DNA of 64,000 nt from Sanderia malayensis (taxonomy: Eukaryota > Cnidaria > Scyphozoa > Semaeostomeae > Pelagiidae): contig RQOL01000833.1 in the NCBI GenBank assembly GCA_013076295.1, positions 1 to 64,000 of the forward strand, in the 5' to 3' direction. Position 1 is the first letter of the stretch; every line of letters begins with the position of its first letter. The notes under the pieces are model-generated. The model had not been told where the DNA came from, did not search any database, and saw nothing but the letters and a program-made list of their open reading frames with translations. Both the position numbers and the translations under genes were made by a program. This document shows, piece by piece, positions 11,581 to 22,643 of the stretch.

Positions 11581-11798
11581 AAGACCTAATTCCATAGTGA
11601 AAATCCTGTTGCCCCAAAACTCGTTGATAAATCCGACAGCCAAACACAAATCAATCTGAATTTATTGTGCAATGATCAACGAGATTTTTCTGCACAAACT
11701 GATTTTGAAAATTTCTACCCGGACGCGACAGTACAACGCAATTGCCCAACTATTCCCTGCACTAACGGGAATGACGTAATCAAGTCAAGGGAATCTTC

Positions 11799-12700
11799 TT
11801 GCAATGTTTTGATCTGGGGAAATGTGATGAGCAGCCAACGAAAATTCTAGTTGATACGGGTGCTGCGGTGACTGTAATCAGTGAACAATATTACACTGAC
11901 GTCTTACAGCCTTGTTTTGCCATTCAAGCCAATCGTGAACTTAAAAGCGTTAAAACTGCAAATGGAACTATAATCCCAATAAAAGGCTCAATGACATTTC
12001 CAATCAAGATTGATGATACCGAATATTTATGTCACGCGTCAATTGTTCCTGATTTAACTTACAACGTTGTTCTCTGTCTCAATCTGTTACACCATATGAG
12101 TGCAGTTATTGATGTTCGCAATCAATCCGTTACTTTTTCAAATAACAATGTAGTTGATTTTGCCAGTAAAGACGTTCCTCCATTAGTCACAGATGTAGCA
12201 AATGCAAATACGACAGTGATAGATGCCCACAGCGAAGTGATCCTCCCTGCTTGTTTGATGAGTTTCCCAGCAATTCCGGTGACCGGTCTTATTGAAGCAA
12301 CACCTAAACTCAACGACCAACATCATATTCTTGCTGCTGTATCTTTATCTTTGCCTGACCTAAATGGTCAAGTCTCGTTACGATTATTAAACCCAACCGA
12401 TGATTCAGTAATTCTTTATCAAGGATCTGTTGTTGCAAAATTTTCTGAAATTAAAAGTGATGACGTAATTATGCCTTTAGAATCTAACCAATCAAATGCC
12501 TCTTGCCCTCGCGCCAAAAACAATGACTTCCTAGCATCATTTAAATCGTTGCCCAGTCCATCTATTTCTACTGGTCAGAACCAAGAGCTTGCTGAATTCC
12601 TGCGTCAATATGAAGATGTTTTTGCTGCGACTAGTCTTGACATGGGTCATAGGACTGTAATTGAGCATAAAATTGACACTGGAGATGCCAGGCCCATAAA
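11799..12700 (+). pseudogene. Gypsy aspartic protease and linker
   Basis: The frame contains the retropepsin active site LVDTGAAVTVIS near its start and a hydrophobic LTYNVVLCLNLL segment corresponding to the flap and C-terminal part. It then runs through a linker to IDTGDARPIKQPR, the usual lead-in to the reverse transcriptase. Directly after this the frame is lost (a shift near 12700), and RT motifs appear in the next frame at 12761. The protease would cleave Gag-Pol in the particle. Confidence 0.8.
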
Positions 12701-12760
12701 GCAACCCCGTATCGTTTTTCTCTGGCACATCGTGCTGAAATTGAAAAGCACATATCTAAC

Positions 12761-14011
12761 ATGTTAGAACAAAACGTTATCAATGTTTCGAGCAGCCCAT
12801 GGAGCTCTCCAGTTGTCTTAGTTAAAAAGAAGGAAGGTACGACTAGAATCTGTGTTGACTATAGAAAACTGAATGCAGTCACGTGTAAGGATAGTTATCC
12901 TCTCCGAAGAATTGATGATGCTCTAGATTCTCTCGCGGGATCAAAATATTTTACAACTTTAGATTTACAGTCGGGTTACCATCAGGTTGCTATGCATCCA
13001 GATTCTAAAGACAAAACAGCTTTTATTTCTCATGCCGGGTTGTACGAGTATAATGTAATGAGTTTTGGCTTAACAAACGCACCTCCGAGTTTTCAAAGAT
13101 TAATGACACGTGTTTTGTATGGACTTGACTGGAAAATTTGCTTGATTTATATTGATGATATCATCGTGTTTTCATCCACTTTTGAAGAACACCTCACTCG
13201 ACTTGGCCTAGTATTTTATCCCCTTCGTGCAGGGAATTTGAAACTTAAGCCATCTAAATGTCATTTTGCTCGTTCATCAGTCAATTTTCTCGGTTTCATT
13301 GTTTCGTCTGAAGGACTCCTACCTGACCCAGATAAACTTGAAGCAGTGAAGTTGTTTCCGACACCGACATCAGTAAAATCCACCTGTAGTTTCCTTGGCC
13401 TCTGCAATTATTATCGTCGTTTCGTCCAAAATTTTGCTAACATTGTATCACCTCTCAACAGTTGAACACATAAAGATGTTGCTTTCGAATGGTCTCCTGA
13501 ATGTGCTGCTGCGTTTCAAGAATTAAAACATCGTTTATGCTCTCCGCCTATACTCGCATACCCAGATTTCACTCAGCCATTTCATTTGTACACCGATGCC
13601 AGCCAGTTCGCCCTGGGATATATTTTAGGACAGAAAATTGACGGTCGTGAATTCGTTGTCGCATATGGCTGTCGTGAACTAAATCAAGCAGAAAAAAATT
13701 ACAGCACCACAGAACGTAAAGCACTAGCTGCTGTCGACGGTATTCGATGCTATCAACTCTATCTGTCAATGACTAAATTTTATGTGCACAAGGATCACAG
13801 TAGTTTGTTTTGGCTTATGCGCATCAAGGATCCTACTGGTCGCCTCGCTCGTTGGTCTTTACAACTACAACAATACAACTTCGAAATTATTCATTGTGCG
13901 GGTACGGCCAATGCCAATGCAGAAGCCTTTTCGCGCCGCACATATTCCCTCGATGCATTTACTTCTGATGTTATTCATCCACATTCATTGCTGCTTACTG
14001 TTGTTGATTAG
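12761..14011 (+). pseudogene. Gypsy reverse transcriptase and RNase H, one in-frame stop
   Basis: RT motifs are in order: SPWSSPVVLVKKK, RICVDYRKLN, LDLQSGYHQVAM, FGLTNAPPSFQRLM, the catalytic YIDDIIVFS, and LGFIVSSEGL. A TGA at 13463-13465 falls just before the RNase H part, which continues in the same frame (YTDASQFALG, YSTTERKALA, DHSSLFWL) to TAG at 14009-14011. Residues needed for polymerase chemistry are present, so decay is by stops and frameshifts and not by loss of the motifs. Confidence 0.85.
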
Positions 14012-15518
14012 TCTTGTCCGTCACTAGAGCAACTTTATCAGTTTCAGCATCGAGACAAGAATCTTTATGATATCATTCGCTATCTTGAATCCAAAGAATT
14101 GCCCTCTAATGATTTAAAAGCTCGTTCTATTTTATTGACCATTGATTCTTATTTTATAAATGAACACGGTATACTCTGTCACCTATGGACCCCTGGCAGT
14201 CGTCGTGTTAAATCCTTGGTTCGACAGGTTGGTATTCCAGCCTCTCTTTGCCACGAGATCCTCTTCTCCTGTCAAGATGATGCAACAGCTGGACATCTCG
14301 GTGCAATCAAGACGTACGAGAAGATTCACTCGCGATACTACTGGCATGGCATGTTCAAAGACATTGAACACTGGTGTCGTTCTTGCACAGATTGCGCGAT
14401 GAAGGAAATACCACGAGGTCAACGTAAAGCTCCACTTCTACCGATCCCTGTTCATGGTGCCTTTGATCGAGTCGCCATGGATATTCTTGGCCCATTCCCA
14501 CCTACGCACCACGGTAACCGCTGCGTCATCGTTTTCTCCGATTATTACACTCGTTGGCCTGAAGCGTTCGCGTTGCCATCTACGGAAGCCCCCCGAATTG
14601 CTCAGTTGATTGTCAACCAAATCCTCGCTCTTCACGGTGCCCCTCGTACGCTTCTTTCGGATCGCGGAGCCAATTTCCTAGGCTCCATTGTCAAGGAGGT
14701 TTGTTCCCTTATCAATACTCTTCGTCGACATGCAACATCTTACCACCCACAAACCAACGGCTTGGTCGAGCGCTTTAATGCCACGTTGCATGAAGGTATC
14801 TCCATGTACGTCAGTTCACACCAGAAGGATTGGGACAAGCACATTCCTCTCATTTTGTTCGCGTATCGTGTTTCACCCAATGCAACCACGGGCGAGTCAC
14901 CGTTTTAGCTTCTTTATGGTCGTGAGCCACGCCTACCAATTGATACCGCCCTCCTTATGCCAGATACGAACTTGCCCTCCTCTTTTTTCCGAGCATCGGG
15001 AACGCATCGTTTACAATCTCGAAGAAGCACAACGCATCATTTCCTTGAATACTGAGCTTGCCCAGCAACGCATGAAATTGCAATAGGACAAAACCTCCGC
15101 ACCCGTCAGATATGACATCTGCTCGAAACTTTGGGTCTACACTCCCAAATCTCGCAAAGGATTGCCGAAAAAGCTCTCGCACGATTATCACGGTCCGTAT
15201 CGCATTGTCGCCAAATTATCACCGGTCCACTTCAAACTTCGCACCGTCAATAACCACCTAGTCTTTGTTCCAATGCACGCAAATCGATTAAAGCCCTTCT
15301 ATGATCCGGCTCACCGTCCGATTGAGTTTCCAACTGAAGCAGCTTCTTTACCGTATCTCATCGACTCCGCTTTACCGCCCGATAGTTTTACGGTTGATCC
15401 TCCAGCCTCTACGCCGGCCGCTGACTCTCCTGATCTTATTGTTCCTGATTCAAACGATGAACCGGCCATATCACGTCCAGAGGATTTCCATCGCCCACTG
15501 GAAATACGTGCAGTTTAG
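14012..15518 (+). pseudogene. Gypsy integrase, stops and a frame change
   Basis: After the RNase H stop the same frame continues into an HHCC zinc-binding region (GHLGAIKTYEK ... CRSCTDCA) and the catalytic core: D in MDILGPFP, D in LLSDRGANF and E in GLVERFN. A TAG at 14906-14908 interrupts it. The C-terminal part changes frame near 14970, meets a TAG at 15084-15086 and finishes with a chromodomain-free, Pro/Ser/Asp-rich tail at 15516-15518. The DDE residues are all present. Confidence 0.85.
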
Positions 15519-15561
15519 CTGTCCTACAAGCCAGGAGGCTTGAATTTAAAGAGGGGAATAA

Positions 15562-16089
15562 TGTTGCGAAAGAACAAAAGCAACAATGCTCGCAACCATA
15601 GTAACAATTAACAATAGTAACAATTGACCTTTGATTTTTATATATTCCTAATTTCGTAATCTCTTTTAGTTGAACTTTGATTTTATATTTCGTAATTTTT
15701 AACTCATCAGTGACTTGACTTATTTTGATTGGTAGAACTTAATCTTTAAACAATATTATTCTTTTTTTGGTAATTGTAGACACGTATCACAAGTATCGGT
15801 ATATAAACTTCTTCTCATTGATTTTTAGTTAGTTGAATTTGGAGTTGAATGTGTAGTTGAATTTTTAGCTGGCAATTGTAATATAAAACTGTTGTTGAGT
15901 GACCGCGTCACGAGTATCGAAGCGGAATAACGATTGAATTTGAATTAAAGATTGCCGAAAAAGAACCGAAGCACGAAAGACTCTTCTGTCGAAAAAGTAA
16001 CTGTGAGTTTGCTGTAATATTAATAATCTGTTTTTGTTGAACCTTCGTCGTTGAACCCATTGTAAAACCCCCCTGCAAGTGGTTTTACA
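15562..16089 (+). repeat. 3' LTR of the gypsy element
   Basis: 528 bp, the partner of 1153-1681. It is preceded by the polypurine tract and followed by the CTAG target duplication at 16090-16093. Confidence 0.9.
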
Positions 16090-16093
16090 CTAG

Positions 16094-16440
16094 TAACTAC
16101 TTTGAGCTGATTTTGCTAAGTACTTGATATTGCTGAACTATATACGAAACAAGGTAAAACAAAACAATTCAACTTAAAAGTACCGTGTATAAAACATAAA
16201 TGAGTTATTGTTAAAAAATAATTTCAAATAGCAACAATTGTTTTTTCAAAATACTTTGCTCAAAGAAAGTTAACGCTTAAAAAAACGTTATATCTGTGAC
16301 GTAAAAACTTCAATTCTGCAACTGTAAGTCGTGGAGAGTATATAATTTCCCATCTTTTTACGCACATTTTTCCATCTTGTAAAATCAACAATGAGCTTTA
16401 ATTGCCAGCAAAAGAAGTGTTAACAACAGAAGAAGTAGAT
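16094..16440. other. AT-rich spacer
   Basis: I see no gene, RNA or repeat boundary in this stretch. Confidence 0.5.
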
Positions 16441-16441
16441 A

Positions 16442-16963
16442 TTATAGCAGAAGAAATAACATTGGAAGGCAAAGAATCAGAAGAGACAGTGCCAGTTGAT
16501 AACAATGAAGCAATAGATACAGATGAAATAGCAGCAACAGACGAAGAAGCAATAGATACACAGAAGATGTAGCACAAGTTGATAAACGTGCAGGAGACAC
16601 AGAAGAGTCAACAACACAAGATAAAGAAGGAGAAGGTGCAGAAGAAGTAGCAACGGAAGATAAAAAAGCAAACAACTGAGACGTGGCACTAGAAGAGGAA
16701 CAAGAAGTAGACATGGAAGAATCAGCAACATGAGATAAAGGAGAGGAAGGAACAGAAGAAGTAGCAACAGGAGATAAAGAAGCAGTAGACATAGAAGGTG
16801 TAGCATCAGAAGACACAGGTAAGTTTAGAACAGATGATGGAGCAACTGATGATGGCTCTATAATATTATCATCATCAGAGGTGGTAACATTTGGAGAATC
16901 AGGAGCCTGAGAAGAAGAATCAGAATTGGTCAAGTTTTCAACTGTATCTGTTGCTCTGTTCAT
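16442..16963 (-). CDS. Ser-rich low-complexity ORF, unknown
   Basis: A 173-codon minus-strand frame begins MNRATDTVENLTNSDSSSQ and is almost wholly Ser/Ala/Pro/Val, with imperfect repeats of a SSVATSSVPS type. The DNA is an imperfect tandem of a GAAGAAGTAGCAAC-like unit. The C-terminal 40 residues are Leu-rich and may be out of the biological frame. I do not recognise it. It lies about 130 bp downstream, in the same orientation, of the candidate exon at 17093-17271, so it may be a terminal exon of the same gene or plain repeat translation. Confidence 0.25.
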   Translation of the reverse strand: MNRATDTVENLTNSDSSSQAPDSPNVTTSDDDNIIEPSSVAPSSVLNLPVSSDATPSMSTASLSPVATSSVPSSPLSHVADSSMSTSCSSSSATSQLFAFLSSVATSSAPSPSLSCVVDSSVSPARLSTCATSSVYLLLLRLLLLFHLYLLLHCYQLALSLLILCLPMLFLLL

Positions 16964-17092
16964 TGTTCATTGTGTGGTCGTTAATTTCCCTACAATCATC
17001 TCCTGAAAACCGCACACCTGAGATTAGTAGTGAAGAAAAATGATAAATTTTTAAATACAGCTAATAAAAACTCAATATCATTCAAAAACTAC

Positions 17093-17271
17093 CTGCCATG
17101 AACTCTCTCATTGCTGACATGAATGTCCCTTTGCTGGGATTCAGCAGCTTTTCCCCTTTACCACTACTATAAGCATGCGAAAATATACGTTTGGCTTGTC
17201 CTTTGCTCCCTAACCTCATGAAAAAGAAACGTGATTGCTGTCCAGCCACTTTTTGTAGAGAACTGGTCCAT
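17093..17271 (-). CDS. Candidate internal exon, unknown protein
   Basis: On the minus strand a 179 bp segment is open in one frame and bounded by an AG (after a pyrimidine-rich TTTGTTACTCAAG) and a GT donor (GCAG|GTAG). It encodes a basic segment including SLQKVAGQQSRFFFMRLGS and HAYSSGKGEKLLNP. A plausible next acceptor lies near 17015. No family is recognised. The exon could belong to a host gene or to a transposon. Confidence 0.35.
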
Positions 17272-18004
17272 CTTGAGTAACAAAGAAAATTTTAAAGTCC
17301 TGCTAAAAAGTCATAGAGGATGGTTTACAAATAAAGTTTATATGATCAAGTTACTTTCTGTCCTACTCCCCACCAATCAACATTAACAAGGGCAGTAGTG
17401 GCAACAATAGTCATTATCACCATCCAAGAGTCGTCGGGAGTCCGAGTTCACGACCGAAATATCCATAATCATTAGCAAACAGTTCAGCCTTCCTTATCCT
17501 GTTCCTCCTACGGCGCCGCCTCTATGAACATCAACTCCTCTTCCTCCTCATCACAACCATTGTCGTCGTCGCAGGCGAGCAGCAGTGCCTGTACAAACAG
17601 GAGGAGCAATGGGATATCCTCTTCCTCCTTTTCCTCCGGACAGTGTCGATTGAACGATGTCCTCACAGCCGCCTTCGCCACTACACCATTGCTAACGCCA
17701 CGTAACAAATTTGTTGCACAGTCATTAAAAACCTTCATAAATGGTAATGAACCTTTCCTCAATAATTTGATGATTTCCTAAACCATTCGAAAGCCACACT
17801 GATATTCGCTGCCATGCCTATTTGCTCGGCAAATTACTTGCTCTACGCCCCCCCCCCTGAAACATTTCAAGCGACGGCCTTCTTTACACTTCTTGATGAC
17901 ATAACAGCTTCTTGGAAACTATTCCAATTTTTCAAACATTGCTTCAGTTGTCCAACAACAAAACATTGATAAAGTAAACCAACTTTTCCATTATCACTTT
18001 GAGG
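17272..18004. other. No clear gene; Ser-rich frame and U1 3' flank
   Basis: A plus-strand frame at 17524-17781 is Ser-rich at first and then less repetitive (NDVLTAAFATTPLL). It has no recognised domain, and I could not tell whether it is real. From about 17905 the sequence is the same flank that lies downstream of U1 in the 36-58 kb array (CTTGGAAACTATTCCAA). Confidence 0.35.
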
Positions 18005-18137
18005 AAGGGACTAGCGCGAATGCAGGTCCCCACTACCAGAAATTTTACGGTGGAGTTACTAGCATTTGCAGTAATCGCAGGGTTCAACCAAACCAAACTG
18101 CAATGGAATGGCCTCACCCTGGAAGAAAAACCTTTTT
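18005..18137 (-). pseudogene. U1 snRNA gene, 3' part, cut by a LINE
   Basis: Read on the minus strand, this is U1 from the U1-70K-binding loop onward: stem-loops 2 and 3, an Sm-like site (AAAATTTCTGGTAG) and stem-loop 4 (CCTGC.TTCGCGC). The first 31 nucleotides are missing here and are found 3.45 kb away at 21589-21619. Adding the two parts gives about 164 nt, the normal U1 length, so the gene was complete before the LINE entered. Confidence 0.85.
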
Positions 18138-18550
18138 TTTTTAGTGTGTGCCTCCTGATAAACAGCGAAGTCACCACCACTTCATTTTCTATGCAACTCA
18201 ACTTACTTACAAAGTAAAAAGAAAATGGTTACGTGCAAGAACAATTATACGAACAAGATCAATAATGATACATGTATTTAAGAACTTACTGTTATTATTA
18301 TATTTGCCATGCCTCATTTTCTATTCAACTCAAGTTGCTTACATTTAAGACAATTTAGTTGCTAAATACAAAGAATTATAGTTTTATGAGCAGTATTATG
18401 AGCAAAGAAGTATATTTTTATGAGCAAAAATATCAAAATGATAAAAAAGTTTTTCCGACGTGAAAGACAAATTTATCCTATCACGAATTTCTGCCTTGAC
18501 AGCAAAAACGATGTTATCAGGGCTGCTTGACAAATTTTCAAACTTACACT

Positions 18551-19627
18551 TCAACGGAAAGACCAAATAAAATACTTGATCAACTTAAGAAGATAATTTA
18601 CAAGAGACCTAGATCTGCTTGACACGCTCTGGGGAAGGATATGAAAAAATATATAGCAGGGCTCCAATAAGAAACAGCCAACTATGGAGATGAAAATGGG
18701 AGAGAACACCTTCCACACAGTTTTCGCAATTCGACAATGTAGGAATACATGATTGATATCTTCGATCATCTGACAGACGTCGCATTGATCTGATATCCTA
18801 AGGCCCCAACTCTTAAGGTAAGATGGCGTCTTAAGAACGCGGTGGAGGATTTTCCATGAGACATCATTTTCAGTGCCTGTGGAGATGCCACTCATGGAAG
18901 ACAACCAAGAAAGGTGCCAGTAAATATTTGTTTGCAAACACACTTCCCAAACAAGCTCGGGTGAAGGACGAATATATTGACGCTCGAGCAGGAAACTGTA
19001 GGTATCTTTAACAGAAGATGACTGAGAAAAAATTTTGTCAAAGATGGGATGCAGGCTTGCAATAAGGGACAGAAGACGATCATAATGTGTTGGACGGTAT
19101 AATGAATGAGGCTGTAGGATGGAGCGAAGAAAGGTGGCTTCTGCTGAGTACATTGTTAGGGACCGGCCAATATAGTATCTAGCGAAAAATACCCACTTAG
19201 CATTTTTGTTGGGGTTTATAATGTGTTGAAGAAGTTTTAGATGCAAGGCTTGAACTTTCGTACAAATATCTGTCACACCAAGGCCACCTTTGCTGACAGG
19301 CTGGAATAGAGACTTACGGCAAACAAGTTCATTTTTGTTGCCCCAAAGAAAGGAAAAAATCACACGGTTAATCTCTTTACTGTGAGAAGGACAAATAGCA
19401 AGAATGGAACCAACAAAGACAAGACCAGAAAGAGCGAGTGAATTTAAAATAAGAACTTTGCCCCGGAGTGATAGATAACGGCTAGACCATGCTGTGAGGC
19501 GCGAGTTGAGTTTCGCGATATGTTTGTCCCATGTAAATTTTGAAGCCTGTGGGGAACCAAATTCTATGCCAGGTATTTCAAGATCGCTGTTGGACCAGAG
19601 TAGTCTAGAAGGCCTGATTGCGTTCAC
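18551..19627 (-). pseudogene. Tx1-type LINE ORF2, C-terminal region
   Basis: This 358-codon stretch is in the same frame as the RT segment upstream and is separated from it by a TAG at 19640-19642. It has the connection region of L1/Tx1 ORF2 (SLRGKVLILNSLALSGLVF, FLWGNK, KGGLGVTDI) and ends with a zinc-knuckle-like C-x2-C-x7-H-x4-C (CDVCQMIEDINHVFLHC). The polypeptide would follow the RT in a single ORF2 protein. Confidence 0.8.
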
Positions 19628-19639
19628 TTGTTTATTAAA

Positions 19640-20725
19640 CTACCGCCCCTGAGACTTACCAGGTGAAAAGTTGATCTTGGAGCCAGAGCCACGTTCATAT
19701 TTGGAAATAGTGTCAAGAACCTCATCAACGGACGTTTCGTCTCTTACAAAAATTGTTGTATCGTCAGCATATTGTGATATTTTCAACTGTTCAGGGCAAC
19801 CGGGAATGTGAAGACCCGTGATACGAGGGTGCTGTCTAACAATGTTGCCAAGGCACTCAGCGGCAGACAAAAAAGCAATAAATATTTTTTCGGTTAGGTA
19901 ACCGTTGTTGTTCACTTTGCAAAACACAGATGCATATAAAGTAGAAATGAAGCCGGGAAACACTGGACCGAAGTTCAGTTTTGTCAGGACAAGAGACATG
20001 AAATCCCAATTTACGCGGTCGAAAGCTTTTTCTTGATCGATTTTGCTTAATGCGAGAGGCAACTTTTTCTGTTGAATATAGAACAAAGAGTCACGAATTA
20101 GTAATAAATTCTCAAAAATCGACCTTTGAGGGACCGAACAGGTTTGGTCAGCGTGAATAACATATTGCAGAACATGCTTTAGGCAAAGAGTAAGGGACTT
20201 TGACGCTATCTTGTAGTCAACATTCAAAAGTGAAATAGGGCGCCAGTTTTTTAAATCTGTTGCATCTCCCTTTTTGAAAGGAAGAGAAATTATGGCTTGT
20301 CTCATGGACTCTGACAGGAGATTTTTGGAAAAACAAAAGTTGAACACATCCACAAGGTGAGATGATAAACGATCCCAGAAATGTACATAGAATTCTGCTG
20401 GGAAACCGTCAGAGCCAGGGGATTTCCCGGGCTTCATGGCTATTAAAGCACTTGTACATTCTTCACTAGAAATAGGGACTTCTAGGGTGTCCCTCACATC
20501 ATCAGGCAAGGACAGACAAATCGAATCAAGAAGGAACCTTTGACAACCATCATCCGTTTCATCAGATGAAAACAGGTCCGAGTAAAATGAGGAAATATGC
20601 TTGAGTATTTCTGCTGGCTCTGTAACAATAGATCCATCCCTAGAGCTCAGGGATGATATGACCTTCCTTTGTTGTCTTTTGTTTTCCAGAGAGAAGAAGT
20701 AACGCGAGGACTTTTCGAATTCCAA
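19640..20725 (-). pseudogene. Tx1-type LINE reverse transcriptase with internal deletion
   Basis: RT motifs run from YFFSLENKRQ through KSPGSDGFP, LKNWRPISLLN, DQTCSVPQRS and DQEKAFDRV to the catalytic YADDTTIF. The block between NGYLTEKIF and SAAECLGNIV is too short: the G-V-R-Q-G-C-P-L-S-P motif that should sit there is absent, so an internal deletion removed an essential part. The frame differs from that of the endonuclease segment (20647-21450), indicating a frameshift near 20700. Confidence 0.8.
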
Positions 20726-21450
20726 AAATACAATTCTTTTGAACGAATTCTGGCACCAGATATTCGAATAATATCTAAATCGTAAAGACGCTTCTTGGCA
20801 GTTTGTAAAAGGTTTTTATCACCTGAAGAAGTAGACGAAAGAGATTGAATTTGGGTTTCAAGCTGCTGTCTTTCAAACCGCATTTGCTTGGCAACCATTT
20901 TTGAGTAAGAAATACAGATATGCTTCATTTTCTTCTTACAAATATCCCACCAGGCGTGAAGATTTCCACTGAAATCTGGCTTTCTCGTGATCCAGTGATC
21001 AAGAAAAACATTGATCTTGGACGTAAAAGCTGCATCCGAGAGCAAACGAGTATTAAATTTCCATATGCCTCGACCCCTTTTTGGAACATTAGGAGGGGTG
21101 AAGGAGAAAACAGGACCGTCGTGATCAGAGAGTGGAAAACACATGATGCTAGAGGAAATACAGCTAGATAGTAATGCATCAGAAACATAGAATTTGTCTA
21201 GTCGACAAGAGACATTGTTATTAGACCATGTAAAAGATCGAGCTGAAGGATTAAGTGATCTGAAGACATCAGTAAGACCAAAGGAACTACTGATAGCTTG
21301 TAGGCTATGCAAATCTGAAGAGCCTTGCCGGGTATCACCGCCACACTTGTCGAGAAAGACATCTTCAATACAATTGAAGTCACCGCCAAAAACAGTGGGA
21401 ACACCACCTTTAATAACAGAAAACAAGGATGAAAAAAGAGCACCTCTCAC
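20647..21450 (-). pseudogene. Tx1-type LINE apurinic-like endonuclease, truncated
   Basis: The frame carries the exonuclease-endonuclease-phosphatase motifs GGDFNCIEDVF, SFTWSNN...SCRLDKFYVS and the terminal LSDHDGPVF, with the catalytic D, N and H. The earlier N-terminal motifs are missing. An adjacent frame just upstream (about 21450-21588) adds LNGRWINLSL and NIYAPN before the element ends, so there is a frameshift at about 21450 and a 5' truncation. This endonuclease nicks the target DNA, so its specificity would decide insertion into U1. Confidence 0.8.
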
Positions 21451-21588
21451 CTATTGTGTTTGGTGCATATATATTGACAAGCTGTAACGCTGTCGAGTCA
21501 ATATCCAATGATAGGTTGATCCAACGACCATTAAGATCATATGAACTGGAAGATAGCTTGTGGGAAAATTTCTTATTCAGCAGAATTT

Positions 21589-21619
21589 AATCATTTTATC
21601 TTCCCCGTCAGGTAAGTAT
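21589..21619 (-). pseudogene. U1 snRNA gene, 5' end, separated by the LINE
   Basis: The minus strand starts ATACTTACCTGACGGGGAAG, the 5'-splice-site-pairing end of U1, and stops at the first stem-loop where the LINE begins. Downstream U1 sequence continues at 18137. Confidence 0.85.
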
Positions 21620-21765
21620 GAGCTACACGCGCACGCCAATGCACACAACTGCAATTCTTCTCATAACTCACACGAGGGAGCGTTTAAAGAAATGTAACAG
21701 ATTGCATCAAGATCAAAGACTTTTCATTGGATCGATTATGACAGTGGGGAACTGCCCACATCTCA
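21620..21765. repeat. Partial copy of the U1-upstream conserved block
   Basis: The sequence from GAGCTACACGCGCACGCC to AACTGCCCACAT is the same block that lies upstream of every U1 copy in the 36-58 kb array. Similarity stops near 21765, so this U1 unit is a relic of the array type about 15 kb away from it. Confidence 0.75.
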
Positions 21766-22153
21766 GCTATAGATAGTGACTCAGAGATAGAATTGGAAAA
21801 TTTGGAAAGCAATTTTGCAGAACATCCTGCTGAACAGGAAAAGATTGTAGGACCTAAATTTCCTTTATTTTTTGGGAATGATGCCAAGAGCCTTATTAAA
21901 TGATTATTTTTATACCCAGGCTACCAAGGACATGAGAGATATCTATCTCTCTCAAACAATGCAGGCAAAGGCTTTTTTCGCCATAAATAATACATTCACT
22001 ACGTTTTTAACTCAAGACTTAAATTTGAAACAGAGAGAGCTGAAAGGTAAACATATATCATTTCATTGTTAATATTTTTTACATTTTCATCTGATTCTAA
22101 ATTTATATGAAACCACTTCTGAGCTGTTTTTTATTAATTGTGCTCTTTTCTAG
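21766..22153. other. Unassigned sequence, possible upstream exon
   Basis: An acidic stretch (SDSEIELENLESNF) near 21777-21890 and an open segment up to a possible donor at about 22049 (AAAG|GTAAAC) may be exon pieces. I could not link them with confidence. Confidence 0.25.
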
Positions 22154-22292
22154 CTACACAGCTACTGTTTTGTAAATATATATGTAGTGACATTACAAGA
22201 TTCAAAGGCCATAGTGTTCACATGTTCATGTAATGAGAGCAGAAAAGACTTCTTGCAAAGCATATCTTTTCACTTTGTTGGTGAATCAGATG
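22154..22292 (+). CDS. Candidate exon, unknown protein
   Basis: A 139 bp open segment sits between a good acceptor (CTCTTTTCTAG) and a GT donor (GATG|GTAAAT). It encodes a Cys-containing stretch (VFTCSCNESRKDFLQ, SFHFVGESD). Another acceptor-bounded segment begins at 22377 (TACAG|AGTTGACACAG) and reads on in phase as a hydrophilic peptide until about 22440, where a copia LTR-like sequence begins. I do not recognise the family. Confidence 0.35.
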
Positions 22293-22437
22293 GTAAATTT
22301 TCCTTGTTTTAAAAGTGTTTTTATATACTGCATCATAATTATAACATGTCTTCTGATATTACTTTACATTTTACAGAGTTGACACAGTTGATTAAAAATC
22401 AGTTTCCTGAGCAGAAATCATTCCAAATATGGACAAA

Positions 22438-22617
22438 TGTTAACTTTCGCTTTTTGTTACGTTGTTATCTTGTTAATCCACGTGAAGGCCCCTTTCCGCT
22501 GCTGTAACTTCGGACCACGCTGTTCATCCCCAGTTCCCATAATGGTATTTTTGTCAGTCGCTGTTCTTTGTCTTTTATAAAATAAAGTATTGTGTCCTAA
22601 CTACGACTGTCTCCAGT
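22438..22617 (+). repeat. Possible copia 5' LTR
   Basis: The stretch starts TGTTAAC, contains an AATAAA signal (about 22579) and ends CTCCA shortly before the copia gag start at 22644. The position and termini fit an LTR, but no second copy is in the window, so this is tentative. Confidence 0.3.
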
Positions 22618-22643
22618 TTCTTAGTGTTTCATTCCTTTTCCAA

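Larger units (their letters stand above)
1153..16089 (+). mobile_element. Ty3/gypsy LTR retrotransposon, split by nested insertions
   Basis: This is one retroelement bounded by two LTRs of 529 and 528 bp that begin TGTTGCG and end in TTTTACA. A 4 bp CTAG duplication flanks it at 1149-1152 and 16090-16093. A polypurine stretch (AAAGAGGGGAATAA) lies directly before the 3' LTR at 15562. Coding order is gag, zinc knuckle, protease, reverse transcriptase, RNase H, integrase, the Ty3/gypsy order. About 8.4 kb of foreign DNA (roughly 2350-10800) sits inside gag. Several in-frame stops and frame changes in gag-pol show that the copy is dead. The two LTRs differ at only a few positions by eye, so the insertion is not ancient. 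Confidence 0.92.
18138..21588 (-). mobile_element. Tx1-type non-LTR retrotransposon inserted in a U1 gene
   Basis: A LINE on the minus strand occupies the exact gap between the two halves of a U1 gene. Its 3' end is a run of A's (T-run 18133-18142) that merges with the five A's of the U1 loop. Its 5' end falls inside the endonuclease domain, so the copy is 5'-truncated, as is usual for target-primed insertion. RT features (KSPGSDGFPAEFY, NWRPISLLNVDYKI, DQEKAFDRVNW, YADDTTIF) match the L1/Tx1 group, and the PGxDGFPAEFY plus NVDYKI combination is characteristic of Tx1-clade elements. Known Tx1-clade lineages include families specific for 5S rRNA, U2 snRNA and tRNA genes. Orientation is the same as that of U1. 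Confidence 0.8.
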
